From contig NZ_CP059399.1 in assembly GCF_013744875.1 (NCBI RefSeq), forward strand, positions 4,774,001-4,838,000: 64,000 nt of DNA, read 5' to 3'. Each line of letters begins with the position of its first letter. Position 1 is the first letter of the stretch. This DNA comes from Nocardia huaxiensis (GTDB lineage Bacteria; Actinomycetota; Actinomycetes; Mycobacteriales; Mycobacteriaceae). A program made the position numbers and the translations under genes. Below the pieces are notes generated by a model. That model saw nothing but the letters and a program-made list of their open reading frames with translations. It was not told where the DNA came from and made no database searches. Shown piece after piece: positions 37,079 to 45,590 of the stretch.

Positions 37079-38200
37079 ATGCGTACCGAGATCTGCGATC
37101 GGCTGGGCATCGACGTCCCCATCTTCGCGTTCACACACTGCCGCGACGTGGCGGCCGCGGTCAGCAATGCCGGCGGTCTGGGCGTACTCGGCGCGGTCGG
37201 CTTCACCGCTGAACAGCTCGAGGTGGAGCTGACCTGGCTCGACGAGCACGTCACCGGCGTCTACGGCGTGGACCTGGTCATCCCCTCCAAGTACGAGGGC
37301 AAGGGCGTCGACGGGCTGTCGCCGGAGGAGCTGGAAGCCAAACTGGGCGAACTGGTTCCGCAGGGACACCGGGATTTCGCGGAGCAGATCCTCACCGACC
37401 ACGGCGTGCCGCACCTGCCGCCGGAGGAGCACCACAACCAGCTGCTCGGCTGGACGGCCACCACCGTCGCGCCGCAGATCGAGGTCATTCTCAAGCACCC
37501 CAAGGCCAAGCTGGTCGCGAACGCGCTGGGCACCCCGCCCGATGACGTGATCAAGCAGATCCAGGACTCCGGCCGCCTGATCGGCGCGCTGTGCGGCTCG
37601 GTCAAGCACGCGCTCAACCACAAGAACGCCGGACTCGACTTCGTCGTCATGCAGGGCACCGAGGGTGGCGGCCACTGCGGCGAGGTCTCCTCGATGGTGT
37701 TGTGGCCGCAGGTGATCGACGCCATCGGCGATATGCCCGCGCTGGCCGCCGGCGGTATCGGCAATGGCCGTCAGGTCGCGGCCGCCATGGCCATGGGTGC
37801 GGCGGGCGCGTGGACCGGCTCGTTGTGGCTGACGGTCGAGGAGGCCAATGTGCCGCCCGCGCAGATGCAGACCTACATCGACGCCACCAGCCACGACACC
37901 GTGCGCTCGCGCTCGTGGACCGGCAAGCCGTGCCGCATGCTCAAGAACGACTGGACCGAAGCCTGGGAACAGGCCGACACCCCCAACCCGCTGCCCATGC
38001 CGCTGCAGATGATGGTGGCGCTGGACGGTGTCAAGCGCGGGCACCGGTACCCGGAGGCCGCCAAGGACGTGAACTTCAATCCGGTCGGTCAGGTCGTCGG
38101 CATGATGAACAAGGTCGAGCGTTCGGCCGACGTCGTGCAGCGACTGATCACCGAATACCTCGAGTCCTGCGAGCGCTTGAACAAGCTCAACAACGCGTAA
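37079..38200 (+). CDS. Nitronate monooxygenase family flavoprotein
   Basis: 373 residues of the NMO/2-nitropropane dioxygenase family, an FMN TIM barrel. Landmarks are PIFAFTHCRDVAAAVSNAGGLGVLGA, VVMQGTEGGGHCGEVSS (phosphate and catalytic His region) and ALAAGGIGNGRQVAAAMAMGA. Related actinobacterial enzymes take part in steroid catabolism under KstR or KstR2. The KstR-like box upstream supports a steroid-linked role here; direct proof is lacking. It ends in a strong hairpin. Confidence 0.85.
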   Translation: MRTEICDRLGIDVPIFAFTHCRDVAAAVSNAGGLGVLGAVGFTAEQLEVELTWLDEHVTGVYGVDLVIPSKYEGKGVDGLSPEELEAKLGELVPQGHRDFAEQILTDHGVPHLPPEEHHNQLLGWTATTVAPQIEVILKHPKAKLVANALGTPPDDVIKQIQDSGRLIGALCGSVKHALNHKNAGLDFVVMQGTEGGGHCGEVSSMVLWPQVIDAIGDMPALAAGGIGNGRQVAAAMAMGAAGAWTGSLWLTVEEANVPPAQMQTYIDATSHDTVRSRSWTGKPCRMLKNDWTEAWEQADTPNPLPMPLQMMVALDGVKRGHRYPEAAKDVNFNPVGQVVGMMNKVERSADVVQRLITEYLESCERLNKLNNA

Positions 38201-38214
38201 CCCGAGCACCCGGG

Positions 38215-38253
38215 ATCGCCGCGTCGCCGCATGGTCGGCGGCGCGGCGATTTT
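38215..38253 (+). terminator. Rho-independent terminator after the nitronate monooxygenase gene
   Basis: ATCGCCGCG (38215-38223) pairs with CGCGGCGAT (38242-38250); inner CGCCG/CGGCG extends the stem, and TTTT follows (38250-38253). Confidence 0.8.
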
Positions 38254-38303
38254 GTTGGTCGACGGTCCGGGTGCCGGCGGTCCGGGCGCGTTACGGTGGG
38301 AGC

Positions 38304-38801
38304 GTGCCGAAGGTCCAGCGGATTCTGCGGGCCGCGTATTACGCGGTCGCGGCGCTGCCGGTTGCCTTCGCACCCACGGGAGTTCGGGCGCGGGTGACCC
38401 GGCGGGTGTTCCAGCGGCCGTTCGCGCTGGCCGCACCCGGGATCGGGCGGACCACCGCGCATACGCTGCTCGCCGCCGCGGTGGGGCTGGTGGCCTGGTT
38501 GGTCGTATTCCTGGCGACGATCGCGTTCGTTCGCGGTGTCGCCTATCCGCTGTTCGGTGCTGACGGGTACGAACATTCCTGGGGCGGGCCCACATTGGCC
38601 GGGGCGTGGGCGGTGCACGCCGCGCTGGGTGTCGGTCTGCTGCCGGTGTGGACCGTGCTGCTCGCGGGCATCGGCCTGCTGCAACTGCGGCTCGTTCACC
38701 GAGTGCTCGGCCGGAGCGGACCGTGGTGGCCCGTTCCGATCGCGGTCGCGCTATTCCTGGGCGGCGTAGTGTTTTTCATAGCGTGGTTGCATCAGATCTG
38801 A
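38304..38801 (+). CDS. Small membrane protein, unknown
   Basis: About 165 residues with three hydrophobic segments (TLLAAAVGLVAWLVVFLATIAFV; AVHAALGVGLLPVWTVLLAGIGLL; VPIAVALFLGGVVFFIAWL). No family recognised. GTG 38304 is chosen because GGGAG lies just upstream and the N-terminus then starts MPKVQRILRAAYYAV. Its 3' neighbour region (38802-39000) has a TTGACG/TAGCGT promoter-like pair at 38866 and 38888. Confidence 0.6.
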   Translation: MPKVQRILRAAYYAVAALPVAFAPTGVRARVTRRVFQRPFALAAPGIGRTTAHTLLAAAVGLVAWLVVFLATIAFVRGVAYPLFGADGYEHSWGGPTLAGAWAVHAALGVGLLPVWTVLLAGIGLLQLRLVHRVLGRSGPWWPVPIAVALFLGGVVFFIAWLHQI

Positions 38802-39000
38802 GCGCGTCCTACGGCGTGTCGAACGTGTCGCGCCGAAATCATCTGCGATTCCGCTGTTCTCGATCTTGACGAGCCGCACTATGGAGGTAGCGTCACGTTC
38901 GCGGACAGCCCCGAGAAGTGCGGGCGGCGTGTGAGCCCGGTCTCCGAACCGACGGTGTGGCTTGCTGTTTCGGGTAGTGGATTGCGACGGTGGTCGGGAT

Positions 39001-39780
39001 ATGTTGCAGAAGAAGCAGTCACGCACCCGGAAGCTCGTCGCAGCACTGGTGTCGATCCTCGTCGCCGTGGCCGTGGCGGTCGTCGTCGCCTACCTCGAAA
39101 AGGGGTCCGATACCGGACAGGGCGCGCCCACCGCGCCCGACAGGGTCCCGGTGTCGAGCAAGGACGTCACCGACATGCTCGCGAAACTGGCTGTCGCACA
39201 GGAAGCGCCGATGACCGGCTACAGCCGGGAGAAGTTCCCGCACTGGGACACCAACAAGGCCGAGCACGGTTTCGGCGATCAGTTCACGCAGTACGCCAAG
39301 TGCACGACGCGCGAGGTGATGATGCTGCGCGACGCCACCGGCGCGGTGACGCTGGACGCCAAAACCTGTGAGCTGAAGGTCGGTTCCGGCGGCGGCTGGC
39401 GAGATCAGTACGGAGTCCTGGACAAGAAGACCGGGAAACTCAAGGAGTACAAGTTCATTACCGACCCCTCGGGGGTGGACGCCGAGCACATCGTCCCGCT
39501 GGCCGAGGCGTGGCGCTCGGGCGCGGACAAGAAGGACGAGGCCACGCGGCGCGGCATCGCCAACGACGCCATCAACCTGGTGGCCTCGGATCCGACGGCC
39601 AATCGCTCCAAGGGTGATCAGGACGCGGCGAACTATCTGCCGCCCGGAAAGTTCCGGTGTGCCTATGTCTATCGCTACATCAACATCAAACTAAAGTATG
39701 GATTGACCGTCGATTCCGCTGAACAGGCTGCGCTGCGCACCGCCGTGGACACCTGTGTTCGTGAAGGAGGGTTCGGATAA
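39001..39780 (+). CDS. Membrane-anchored or secreted HNH (DUF1524) nuclease
   Basis: 259 residues with one N-terminal membrane segment (LVAALVSILVAVAVAVVVAYL) and an extracytoplasmic domain. The DUF1524 HNH core is visible: VDAEHIVPLAEAWRSGA, then NDAINLVASDPTANRSKGDQD and YLPP. Four Cys (KCTTRE, KTCEL, FRCAY, DTCVRE) suggest disulfides. An extracellular nuclease for nutrient use or competition is inferred. Preceded by TTGACG-16 bp-TAGCGT. Its stop overlaps the possible ATA start of the next gene. Confidence 0.8.
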   Translation: MLQKKQSRTRKLVAALVSILVAVAVAVVVAYLEKGSDTGQGAPTAPDRVPVSSKDVTDMLAKLAVAQEAPMTGYSREKFPHWDTNKAEHGFGDQFTQYAKCTTREVMMLRDATGAVTLDAKTCELKVGSGGGWRDQYGVLDKKTGKLKEYKFITDPSGVDAEHIVPLAEAWRSGADKKDEATRRGIANDAINLVASDPTANRSKGDQDAANYLPPGKFRCAYVYRYINIKLKYGLTVDSAEQAALRTAVDTCVREGGFG

Positions 39781-40040
39781 TCGAGATCATCGCGATCTAT
39801 GCCGACGCCGCCGTCATGACCGAAGAAGAGGGAACGGTGTCCGGGGAGCTCGATGTCGCCGTCGACGAGACGGGCAAGGGCCTGGTTCGCTACCGGGGCA
39901 CCGAAGTCTGGTACACCATCGGCAATCTCGAAGGTGAGCCGCCGCGCGTGTGGGAGACGGCCACCGAGCTCGCGGACGCGGTGGAAGCCGAGGCCGGGGT
40001 GCGGGATGCCGTCGGCAATGTGATCCCGTTCGAGGCGTGA
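39777..40040 (+). CDS. Small acidic protein, start codon doubtful
   Basis: From ATG 39816 the product is 74 residues (MTEEEGTVSGELDVAVDETG ... VIPFEA). In the same frame upstream, IIEIIAIYADAAV looks like a natural beta strand. An AAGGAGG at 39764-39770 is placed 6 bases before ATA 39777, exactly overlapping the preceding TAA stop (ATAA). An original ATGA overlap changed to ATAA would explain this. Either a non-standard start is used or translation begins at 39816. Function unknown. Confidence 0.55.
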   Translation: MIEIIAIYADAAVMTEEEGTVSGELDVAVDETGKGLVRYRGTEVWYTIGNLEGEPPRVWETATELADAVEAEAGVRDAVGNVIPFEA

Positions 40041-40056
40041 GGCTCGTTCAGGCGCC

Positions 40057-40084
40057 CGGCCGCCGGTGAATTGCCCGGCGGCCG
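40057..40084. terminator. Convergent hairpin terminator
   Basis: CGGCCGCCGG (40057-40066) and CCGGCGGCCG (40075-40084) form a perfect 10-bp stem with an 8-nt loop between convergent genes. Confidence 0.7.
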
Positions 40085-40107
40085 TGGTCGACCCGATCCG
40101 CGGTCGT

Positions 40108-40563
40108 TCAGCCGCGGGTGGGGGCGTGCAGCGCCTCGGCGCGCTGCTTGACACCTGCGGTCATGCCGCCGAAGCCGCGGCGCAGGGCGGAGCCGAGCAG
40201 CCCGCCGACGATCGGGGCGACCGGGCCCTCGAGCTGGAAGTGCGATTCATACCGTGTGCGCCCGTCGCCGAGATCGGTGATCGTGTGCGAGCGGTGGCTG
40301 CGCAGCAGGCCCAGCGGCGCGGGCTTCATGCTGTAGCTGAATTCGTGGCCGGGTGTGCAGGATCGGATGTACTCGCGCTGTGCGCGCGGCGTGGACCCGA
40401 TGAGCACCACCTGCATGTCGATCGGCGTGCCCGGTTCCAGGGTGGTCGCGCACGCGGGGACGAAGGGGTTCCACTCGCCGTACTTGTCCACGTCGGTGAG
40501 AACCTGCCACACCAGTTCGGCGGGGGCGTCGATGTCCACGGTGATGTCGATGACGAAGGCCAT
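40108..40563 (-). CDS. SRPBCC (START-like) protein
   Basis: 151 residues. Typical SRPBCC opening FVIDITVDIDAPAELVWQVLTDVDKYGEWNPFV, then strands with TRYESHFQLEGPVAP and a C-terminal helix. These bind hydrophobic ligands, sometimes as cyclases. A KstR-like box lies just upstream, hinting at a lipid or steroid-linked ligand. Confidence 0.8.
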   Translation of the reverse strand: MAFVIDITVDIDAPAELVWQVLTDVDKYGEWNPFVPACATTLEPGTPIDMQVVLIGSTPRAQREYIRSCTPGHEFSYSMKPAPLGLLRSHRSHTITDLGDGRTRYESHFQLEGPVAPIVGGLLGSALRRGFGGMTAGVKQRAEALHAPTRG

Positions 40564-40576
40564 GCGAGCACAATAC

Positions 40577-40590
40577 TGAAACGAGTTCTA
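40577..40590. promoter_or_regulatory. KstR-like operator before the SRPBCC gene
   Basis: TGAAACGAGTTCTA fits TnnAACnnGTTnnA. It is 14 bp upstream of the SRPBCC start on the opposite strand and is the second such match within 3.6 kb. Confidence 0.55.
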
Positions 40591-40624
40591 CTGTCGCATC
40601 CTCGTGATCTGTCGGTCATCTAAA

Positions 40625-40644
40625 ACGAACGACCGTTCTTGACA
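40625..40644 (+). promoter_or_regulatory. Candidate promoter -35 with overlapping inverted repeat
   Basis: TTGACA at 40639-40644 overlaps the end of an inverted repeat (GAACG-AC-CGTTC, 40627-40638). A hairpin GGAGGT-CGC-ACCTCC follows in the leader at 40680-40694. No clear -10 was found, so the promoter call is tentative. Confidence 0.35.
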
Positions 40645-40734
40645 ATGGGTGTAGTCGAGGTGAACACTCGAAGCTAAGCGGAGGTCGCACCTCCTATTCA
40701 TGAGTCGAAGTTGCTTCTGTAAGGCAGATTTTCG

Positions 40735-42894
40735 ATGACTGTCATCACCACACAGCAGCCCGGCGTCGTGTCGCTGCGTGATCGGCGCGCCCACGACCCC
40801 GCCCTCACCGGCGCCAAAGCCGCATCGCTGGCGCGAGCCGCCGGACAGGGACTGCCCGTTCTCGACGGATTCGTGCTCACCACCGCCTGGCCCGGACGCG
40901 GCGATCCACCCGAAATCGCTTGGCGCAGACTGTCGAAGGGCGGTGCGCGGGCGCTGGTCGTGCGCTCGTCCTCGGTGGCCGAGGACAGCGCCGAACATTC
41001 CATGGCCGGCATGTTCACCTCGGTGCTCGATGTCCGGGGGTGGGAGCAGTTCCGGGCGGCGGTCGCCGAAGTGCGCGCTTCGGCGGCGAGCGTCGCGGAC
41101 TCCGGATCGGGGGAGCCCGGCGCCGCGATGGCGGTGCTCGTGCAGCCATTCCTCCGAGCCGCCTGGGGCGGAGTGCTTTTCACCGCCGACCCGGTGAGCG
41201 GGCGACGCGACCGCATGGTCCTCACCGCGGTGCGCGGCGGACCCGATGTGGTGGTCGGCGGCATGGACGCGGGATGGACGGCGAGCGTGACCCGCGGCGG
41301 CCGGATCGGCGAGGTGCTCGCCACCGACGGCCCGATGCTGCCGAACAGCCTGCGGCGCATGGTGGTTCGCCTGGCCGTGCGCGCCGAGCGGGTCTTCGGC
41401 GGACCCCTCGATATCGAATGGGCCATCGACGCCAACGGGAATCCCATTCTGCTGCAGGCGCGTCCGATCACCGCGATCCACGGACCCGGCGAGGGCGTGA
41501 TCCTCGGGCCCGGACCGCTGGCTGAAACCTTCCCGGATCCGCTGCGCCCGCTGGAACAGGATCTGTGGCTCACACCGCTCGACGACGGCTTGCGGGTGGC
41601 CCTCGATCTCGCCGGTTCCGCCTCCGCCCGCCGCCTGCGCGGGGCACCCGTGGCGCGCGCGGTCTCCGGCATCGCCGTCGCGGATCTGCAAGCGCTGGGC
41701 GTGGTTCCGCAGCGTGGGGGAGTGCTGCGCTGGATCGATCCTCGCCCCGGTGCCCGAAAGCTCGGGGCCGCGGTGCGGGTCGGCCGGCTCGCGGCCGCCC
41801 TGCCCGAACTCGGCCGCCGCGTCTGCGAACGCGTCGACACCGATCTGGCCGAGGTCCCGCCCCTGCACGAACTCCGCAATGACAACCTCCTGGACCTGTT
41901 GCAGCACACCCGAACCGCCCTCACCAGCCTGCACGGCTACGAGGCGCTGGCGGGCATGCTCGGCACCGACCGGCGCCCGGCCCCCACCGGGGCGGCCATG
42001 GCGCTGATCGCCCTGGCCGATGCCCAGGCCGCAGGACTGTCCGCCGAACAGCCGGTCGAGGAATACCCGGTGCTGCTGGCCCTGACCCCGCCCCGCATCG
42101 GCGGCCCGCTCGGCTCAGTGCTCCCGGACTCGCTCGAAAACACCAGGCCCGCACCGGCTCCCCGTGAACGCGAGGTCGAGCTGGGCGAGCGCTCCGTCCC
42201 CTCTGTGCATGAAAATGCCTTCACCGCAATGGGTTCGGCGGGGGACCGCAACGGTGCCGGCGAGTTCGACGCCGGAGGCTTCGGTGAGCTGTCACTGATC
42301 CGGGAGGCGCTGCGGCTGCGGGTGCGCTGGGTGCAGGAGCTGGGTGCGCGGGCGGCCGTGGAACTCGGGCGCCGGTTGAGCCTGGCGGGCCTGCTCGCCG
42401 ATCCGGCGGCGGTCGCGCTGCTGTCGCTCGGCGAGTTGCGCGCCGCTGTCACACGGCGGCGAGTGCCCGCCGATCTGTCCGATCGCGCTGCGCCCGAGCA
42501 GGTTTCGGTACCCGATCGGTTCCGTCTGAGCGCGGACGGAGTCCCCGTGCCGGTGCGCCGATCCACCGGGTCGGCCACGCACGGCGTCGGCGCGGGCGGT
42601 GGCAGCGGACGCGGCGTCGTCCACATGGGTGACCGTCCGCCCGCCGGATCGGTGCTGGTGGTTCGTCATCTGGATCCGCGCCTGGCGACCGTCGTGCCCC
42701 GGCTGGCCGGGCTCATCGCTGAAACCGGCAGTCCGCTCAGCCATGTCGCCATTCTGGCCCGGGAGCATCGAGTGCCGGTGATCGTCGGCTACGCCGATGC
42801 CACGCGGCGGCTGCCGGACGGTGCGCTGGTCGAACTCGACGGGCGCACCGGAGAGGTGCGGGTGCTGCCCGGCAATGAAGGAGGGCTGTCATGA
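40735..42894 (+). CDS. PEP-synthase/rifampin-phosphotransferase-like enzyme
   Basis: 719 residues. N-terminal PPDK-type ATP-grasp: GAKAASLARAAGQGLPV, LVVRSSSVAEDSAEHSMAG, GGVLFTADPVSGRRD, LDIEWAIDANGNPILLQARPI. A long poorly conserved middle (about 240-620) follows, then the swivelling His domain with GSPLSHVAILAREHRVPVIVG. The order ATP-middle-His matches rifampin phosphotransferase (about 865 residues) rather than PEP synthase, which ends in a PEP-binding barrel. The middle domain is shorter, so a different acceptor is likely. No rifampin-associated element was seen upstream. It overlaps the next membrane-protein gene by ATGA. Confidence 0.75.
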   Translation: MTVITTQQPGVVSLRDRRAHDPALTGAKAASLARAAGQGLPVLDGFVLTTAWPGRGDPPEIAWRRLSKGGARALVVRSSSVAEDSAEHSMAGMFTSVLDVRGWEQFRAAVAEVRASAASVADSGSGEPGAAMAVLVQPFLRAAWGGVLFTADPVSGRRDRMVLTAVRGGPDVVVGGMDAGWTASVTRGGRIGEVLATDGPMLPNSLRRMVVRLAVRAERVFGGPLDIEWAIDANGNPILLQARPITAIHGPGEGVILGPGPLAETFPDPLRPLEQDLWLTPLDDGLRVALDLAGSASARRLRGAPVARAVSGIAVADLQALGVVPQRGGVLRWIDPRPGARKLGAAVRVGRLAAALPELGRRVCERVDTDLAEVPPLHELRNDNLLDLLQHTRTALTSLHGYEALAGMLGTDRRPAPTGAAMALIALADAQAAGLSAEQPVEEYPVLLALTPPRIGGPLGSVLPDSLENTRPAPAPREREVELGERSVPSVHENAFTAMGSAGDRNGAGEFDAGGFGELSLIREALRLRVRWVQELGARAAVELGRRLSLAGLLADPAAVALLSLGELRAAVTRRRVPADLSDRAAPEQVSVPDRFRLSADGVPVPVRRSTGSATHGVGAGGGSGRGVVHMGDRPPAGSVLVVRHLDPRLATVVPRLAGLIAETGSPLSHVAILAREHRVPVIVGYADATRRLPDGALVELDGRTGEVRVLPGNEGGLS

Positions 42895-43391
42895 TCGCAC
42901 GGCGCATCGGGGTGCTGCTCGCACTCGGCACGGTAATTGCCACGGGTGCGTACGTTTTCGTGTACCTGTACCGCTGGGAGTGGAATCGCGCCATCCTGTC
43001 GGCGACGGTGTTCATCGCGGCGGAGGTGGCGCTGGTCGCCATGCTGCTCACCAATCGGCTGCGCGATGTGCAGAACCGCCTGGACGGCAATCCGGATCGG
43101 CAGCGCACCGCACGCATCGTCCAGGCCGCCTCGCCGCCGCCCCGCGTCACCTTCGGCTGGCTCGCGGGCAGACCGGATCGGCTCGGAGTGTTCGTGCCGG
43201 TGCTGCTGGCCGGGGGAGTGCTGCTGACCGGCCTCGCCTGGGTGGTCGAGCGGATCGCCCGCGTGACAGCCGGACCCGCCGTGGACCGGCGCATCATCAC
43301 CGGCCTGGATCGATTGCAGTTGCCGCCCAACGGTTTTCTCGCCCCGATCGGCGACGGCACCCGGCTGTTGCGCGGACCCCTGGTGCGGTAG
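42891..43391 (+). CDS. Membrane protein coupled to the phosphotransferase-like gene
   Basis: 166 residues with two N-terminal membrane segments (IGVLLALGTVIATGAYVFVYLY; AILSATVFIAAEVALVAMLLT), a cytosolic stretch, and a third (VLLAGGVLLTGLAWVVE). No known family. The ATGA overlap implies translational coupling with the upstream enzyme. Confidence 0.65.
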   Translation: MIARRIGVLLALGTVIATGAYVFVYLYRWEWNRAILSATVFIAAEVALVAMLLTNRLRDVQNRLDGNPDRQRTARIVQAASPPPRVTFGWLAGRPDRLGVFVPVLLAGGVLLTGLAWVVERIARVTAGPAVDRRIITGLDRLQLPPNGFLAPIGDGTRLLRGPLVR

Positions 43392-43394
43392 ACC

Positions 43395-43772
43395 ATGACC
43401 CGCGTGCGTGCCGTCCTGTTGACGGCGGTGCTCGCCGCTGTCCTCGTCGGCGGCATCATCGGGCTGTCCGGCTCCATGAAGTTCCACACCGACCGCGGTG
43501 ATCCCGGCAGTCGCACCGTCGTCACCTTCGACGCGGACGCTCGCACCGCCCGCGCCGAGGACCCCGCGCTCACCCTGTGGAAGGAATGCCACAGTCACGT
43601 CAACCACGTCCGAATCGTCTCGGGGCCAATCGAATCCGCCGGCAGCTGGACAGTGGTGGTCGAGCCCGCCCTCGGCATCCACACCGAGCGCCGCCTCGTC
43701 GGCTGCCTGCGCGACCTGACCGCCGACGGCATCACCGGACGCGACGTCGACACCCACCGCACGAACGGATGA
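43395..43772 (+). CDS. Small anchored protein, last gene of the operon
   Basis: 125 residues: an N-terminal membrane anchor (VLLTAVLAAVLVGGIIGLSG) and a small extracytoplasmic domain with two Cys (KECHSH, LVGCLRD). Three bases after the preceding gene. No family recognised. Confidence 0.6.
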   Translation: MTRVRAVLLTAVLAAVLVGGIIGLSGSMKFHTDRGDPGSRTVVTFDADARTARAEDPALTLWKECHSHVNHVRIVSGPIESAGSWTVVVEPALGIHTERRLVGCLRDLTADGITGRDVDTHRTNG

Positions 43773-43855
43773 CCTCGGCCCTCGGGTATTCCCTGAGCCC
43801 GATGTCGTTCCGGCGGAGGATGCCCGACCCGCCGGCGCACACCTATCGTTCGAGC

Positions 43856-44977
43856 ATGACGCAGCCGAATGCGGTGCCGCGCCTGGTGGAACTCGACGCT
43901 CTGCGCGGATTCGCCCTCGGCGGAATACTTCTCGTGAACATCGTCCCCATGTCCGGCCTCGGCGGCGACGGCGGCGGCTTCGCCCTCGGCCTGATGGAGG
44001 CGGTGTTCCACAACAAGTTCTACGTCCTGTTCTCCTTCCTGTTCGGCTACTCGCTGACCATGCAGTTCCGCTCCGCCCAGCGTGACGGCGCCAACGCCCG
44101 CGCCCGCACCGTCCGCCGCTGTCTGGCGCTCATCGCCATCGGCCTGGTGCACATCGTCTTCTTCTGGATCGGCGACGTCCTGTTCGGCTACGGCGTCATC
44201 GGCTTGATCCTGTTGCTGCTGAGCCGTTTACGGCCCAAGGCCGCACTGTGGGTGGCAGGTGTGCTGTACGCGATCGGCGTCGCGGCCATCTCCATCCTGA
44301 GCCTGCTGGAATCCTCCGATTCCGGCCCCTCCGCCGTCGACACCACGCGCGGAGTCGAAGCCCTGCGGGCCGGCTGGGGCACCGCCGCGAGCTGGCGGTG
44401 GGACCTGTTCACCGACAACTTCCTGTTCTTCCTCCTCTACGGCCTGGTCAATATCCTGCCCCTGTTCCTGCTGGGCATGGCCGCGGGCAAGGCCCGCGTG
44501 CTCGAGGACCCCGCCCGCTACCTGCCGGTGCTGCCGCGCATCCAATGGATCGGATTCGGCATAGGCGCACCGGTTTCCATAGCCGTCGCCGCAACCCACT
44601 GGCTCCCCCTGGCCGGACCGCTGACCCTCAGCGCACCCCTGCTCTCCGCCGCCTACGCGGCCACCCTGCTGCGCGTCATCCACGCCAGACCGCGGGTAGC
44701 CGACATCTTCGCGCCTGCAGGCACAATCGCCGCCACCACCTACCTGACCCAGTCCCTCGTCACCGCAATCCTGTTCACCGGCTACGGTTTCGCCCTCGCC
44801 GGCCATCTCTCCGCAGCGGCCGCCCTGACCGTGGCCCTGGCCATCTACGCCCTCCAACTCCTTGCCGCCCGCCACTGGACCCGCCACCACCGCTACGGCC
44901 CCATCGAATGGCTCCTCCGCGCAGCCACCTACGGCCCCAACCACTTCCGCCGCCCCTCCACTACGGTCGTCTCATGA
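43856..44977 (+). CDS. DUF418-family membrane protein
   Basis: 373 residues. VELDALRGFALGGILLVNI is the acyltransferase_3/DUF418-type opening; VFHNKFYVLFSFLFGYSL follows, and about eight membrane helices are present. The C-terminal DUF418 domain ends ARHWTRHHRYGPIEWLLRAATY. These may acylate envelope components; substrate unknown. ATGA overlap with the following Nudix gene. Confidence 0.8.
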   Translation: MTQPNAVPRLVELDALRGFALGGILLVNIVPMSGLGGDGGGFALGLMEAVFHNKFYVLFSFLFGYSLTMQFRSAQRDGANARARTVRRCLALIAIGLVHIVFFWIGDVLFGYGVIGLILLLLSRLRPKAALWVAGVLYAIGVAAISILSLLESSDSGPSAVDTTRGVEALRAGWGTAASWRWDLFTDNFLFFLLYGLVNILPLFLLGMAAGKARVLEDPARYLPVLPRIQWIGFGIGAPVSIAVAATHWLPLAGPLTLSAPLLSAAYAATLLRVIHARPRVADIFAPAGTIAATTYLTQSLVTAILFTGYGFALAGHLSAAAALTVALAIYALQLLAARHWTRHHRYGPIEWLLRAATYGPNHFRRPSTTVVS

Positions 44978-45504
44978 CCCCGGCCGAACGCTTCCCGCGC
45001 CTCTACGCCCCCGCCCGCTGGGAGTGGGGCGGCCTGGACGTCCAGTTCTCCACCGACCTCCCACCCGACCACCTGATCACCAACATCCACGTCATCAGCT
45101 TCGTGGGCGACCGCATAGTCCTGTGCCGCGACGACCGCGACATCTGGATCGTCCCCGGTGGCACTCGCGAAGCCGGAGAATCGGTGCAGGACTGCATAGT
45201 CCGCGAACTGTCCGAAGAAGCAGGCGCCACCCTGGCCGGCCCCGCCACCTGGATCGGCGCCCACCACGCCATCAGCGACCACCCGGCTCCCTACCAGCCC
45301 TGGCAACCCCACCCCCGCAAAGCCTGGCTCTGGTGCACGGCCGAGGTAGCCCTCACCGGCACCCCCACGAATCCGCAAGGCGCCGAGCAAATCCTGGAGG
45401 TCCGCGCCTTCGCCCTCGACGAGGCGCTCCGGTTCGCCGAGACGGACGGCCCGCACATGCCCGAACTGCTCACCTTCGCAACGGAACTCCACTTCCGGAG
45501 TTAG
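44974..45504 (+). CDS. Nudix hydrolase
   Basis: 176 residues with Nudix box GGTREAGESVQDCIVRELSEEAG. It overlaps the DUF418 stop by four bases (ATGA), so co-expressed. Third Nudix protein of the window, not closely alike to the other two. Confidence 0.82.
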   Translation: MTPAERFPRLYAPARWEWGGLDVQFSTDLPPDHLITNIHVISFVGDRIVLCRDDRDIWIVPGGTREAGESVQDCIVRELSEEAGATLAGPATWIGAHHAISDHPAPYQPWQPHPRKAWLWCTAEVALTGTPTNPQGAEQILEVRAFALDEALRFAETDGPHMPELLTFATELHFRS

Positions 45505-45590
45505 TTCGGGGAAAGGGCGCGGTAAGGACGTGCACGCATGCTCTTCTCATCGAACTCCACCGGGAAGTTCGATGACAGAAGGAGCAGATC

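Noticed and set aside
40564..40734. Rifampin-associated element upstream of the phosphotransferase-like gene
   Set aside because: The known 19-bp inverted repeat pattern is not present, so rifampin control is not supported.
44248..44973. Upstream extension of the third Nudix gene over the DUF418 gene
   Set aside because: Arg/Pro-rich shadow frame; the Nudix protein starts naturally at ATG 44974 in an ATGA overlap.
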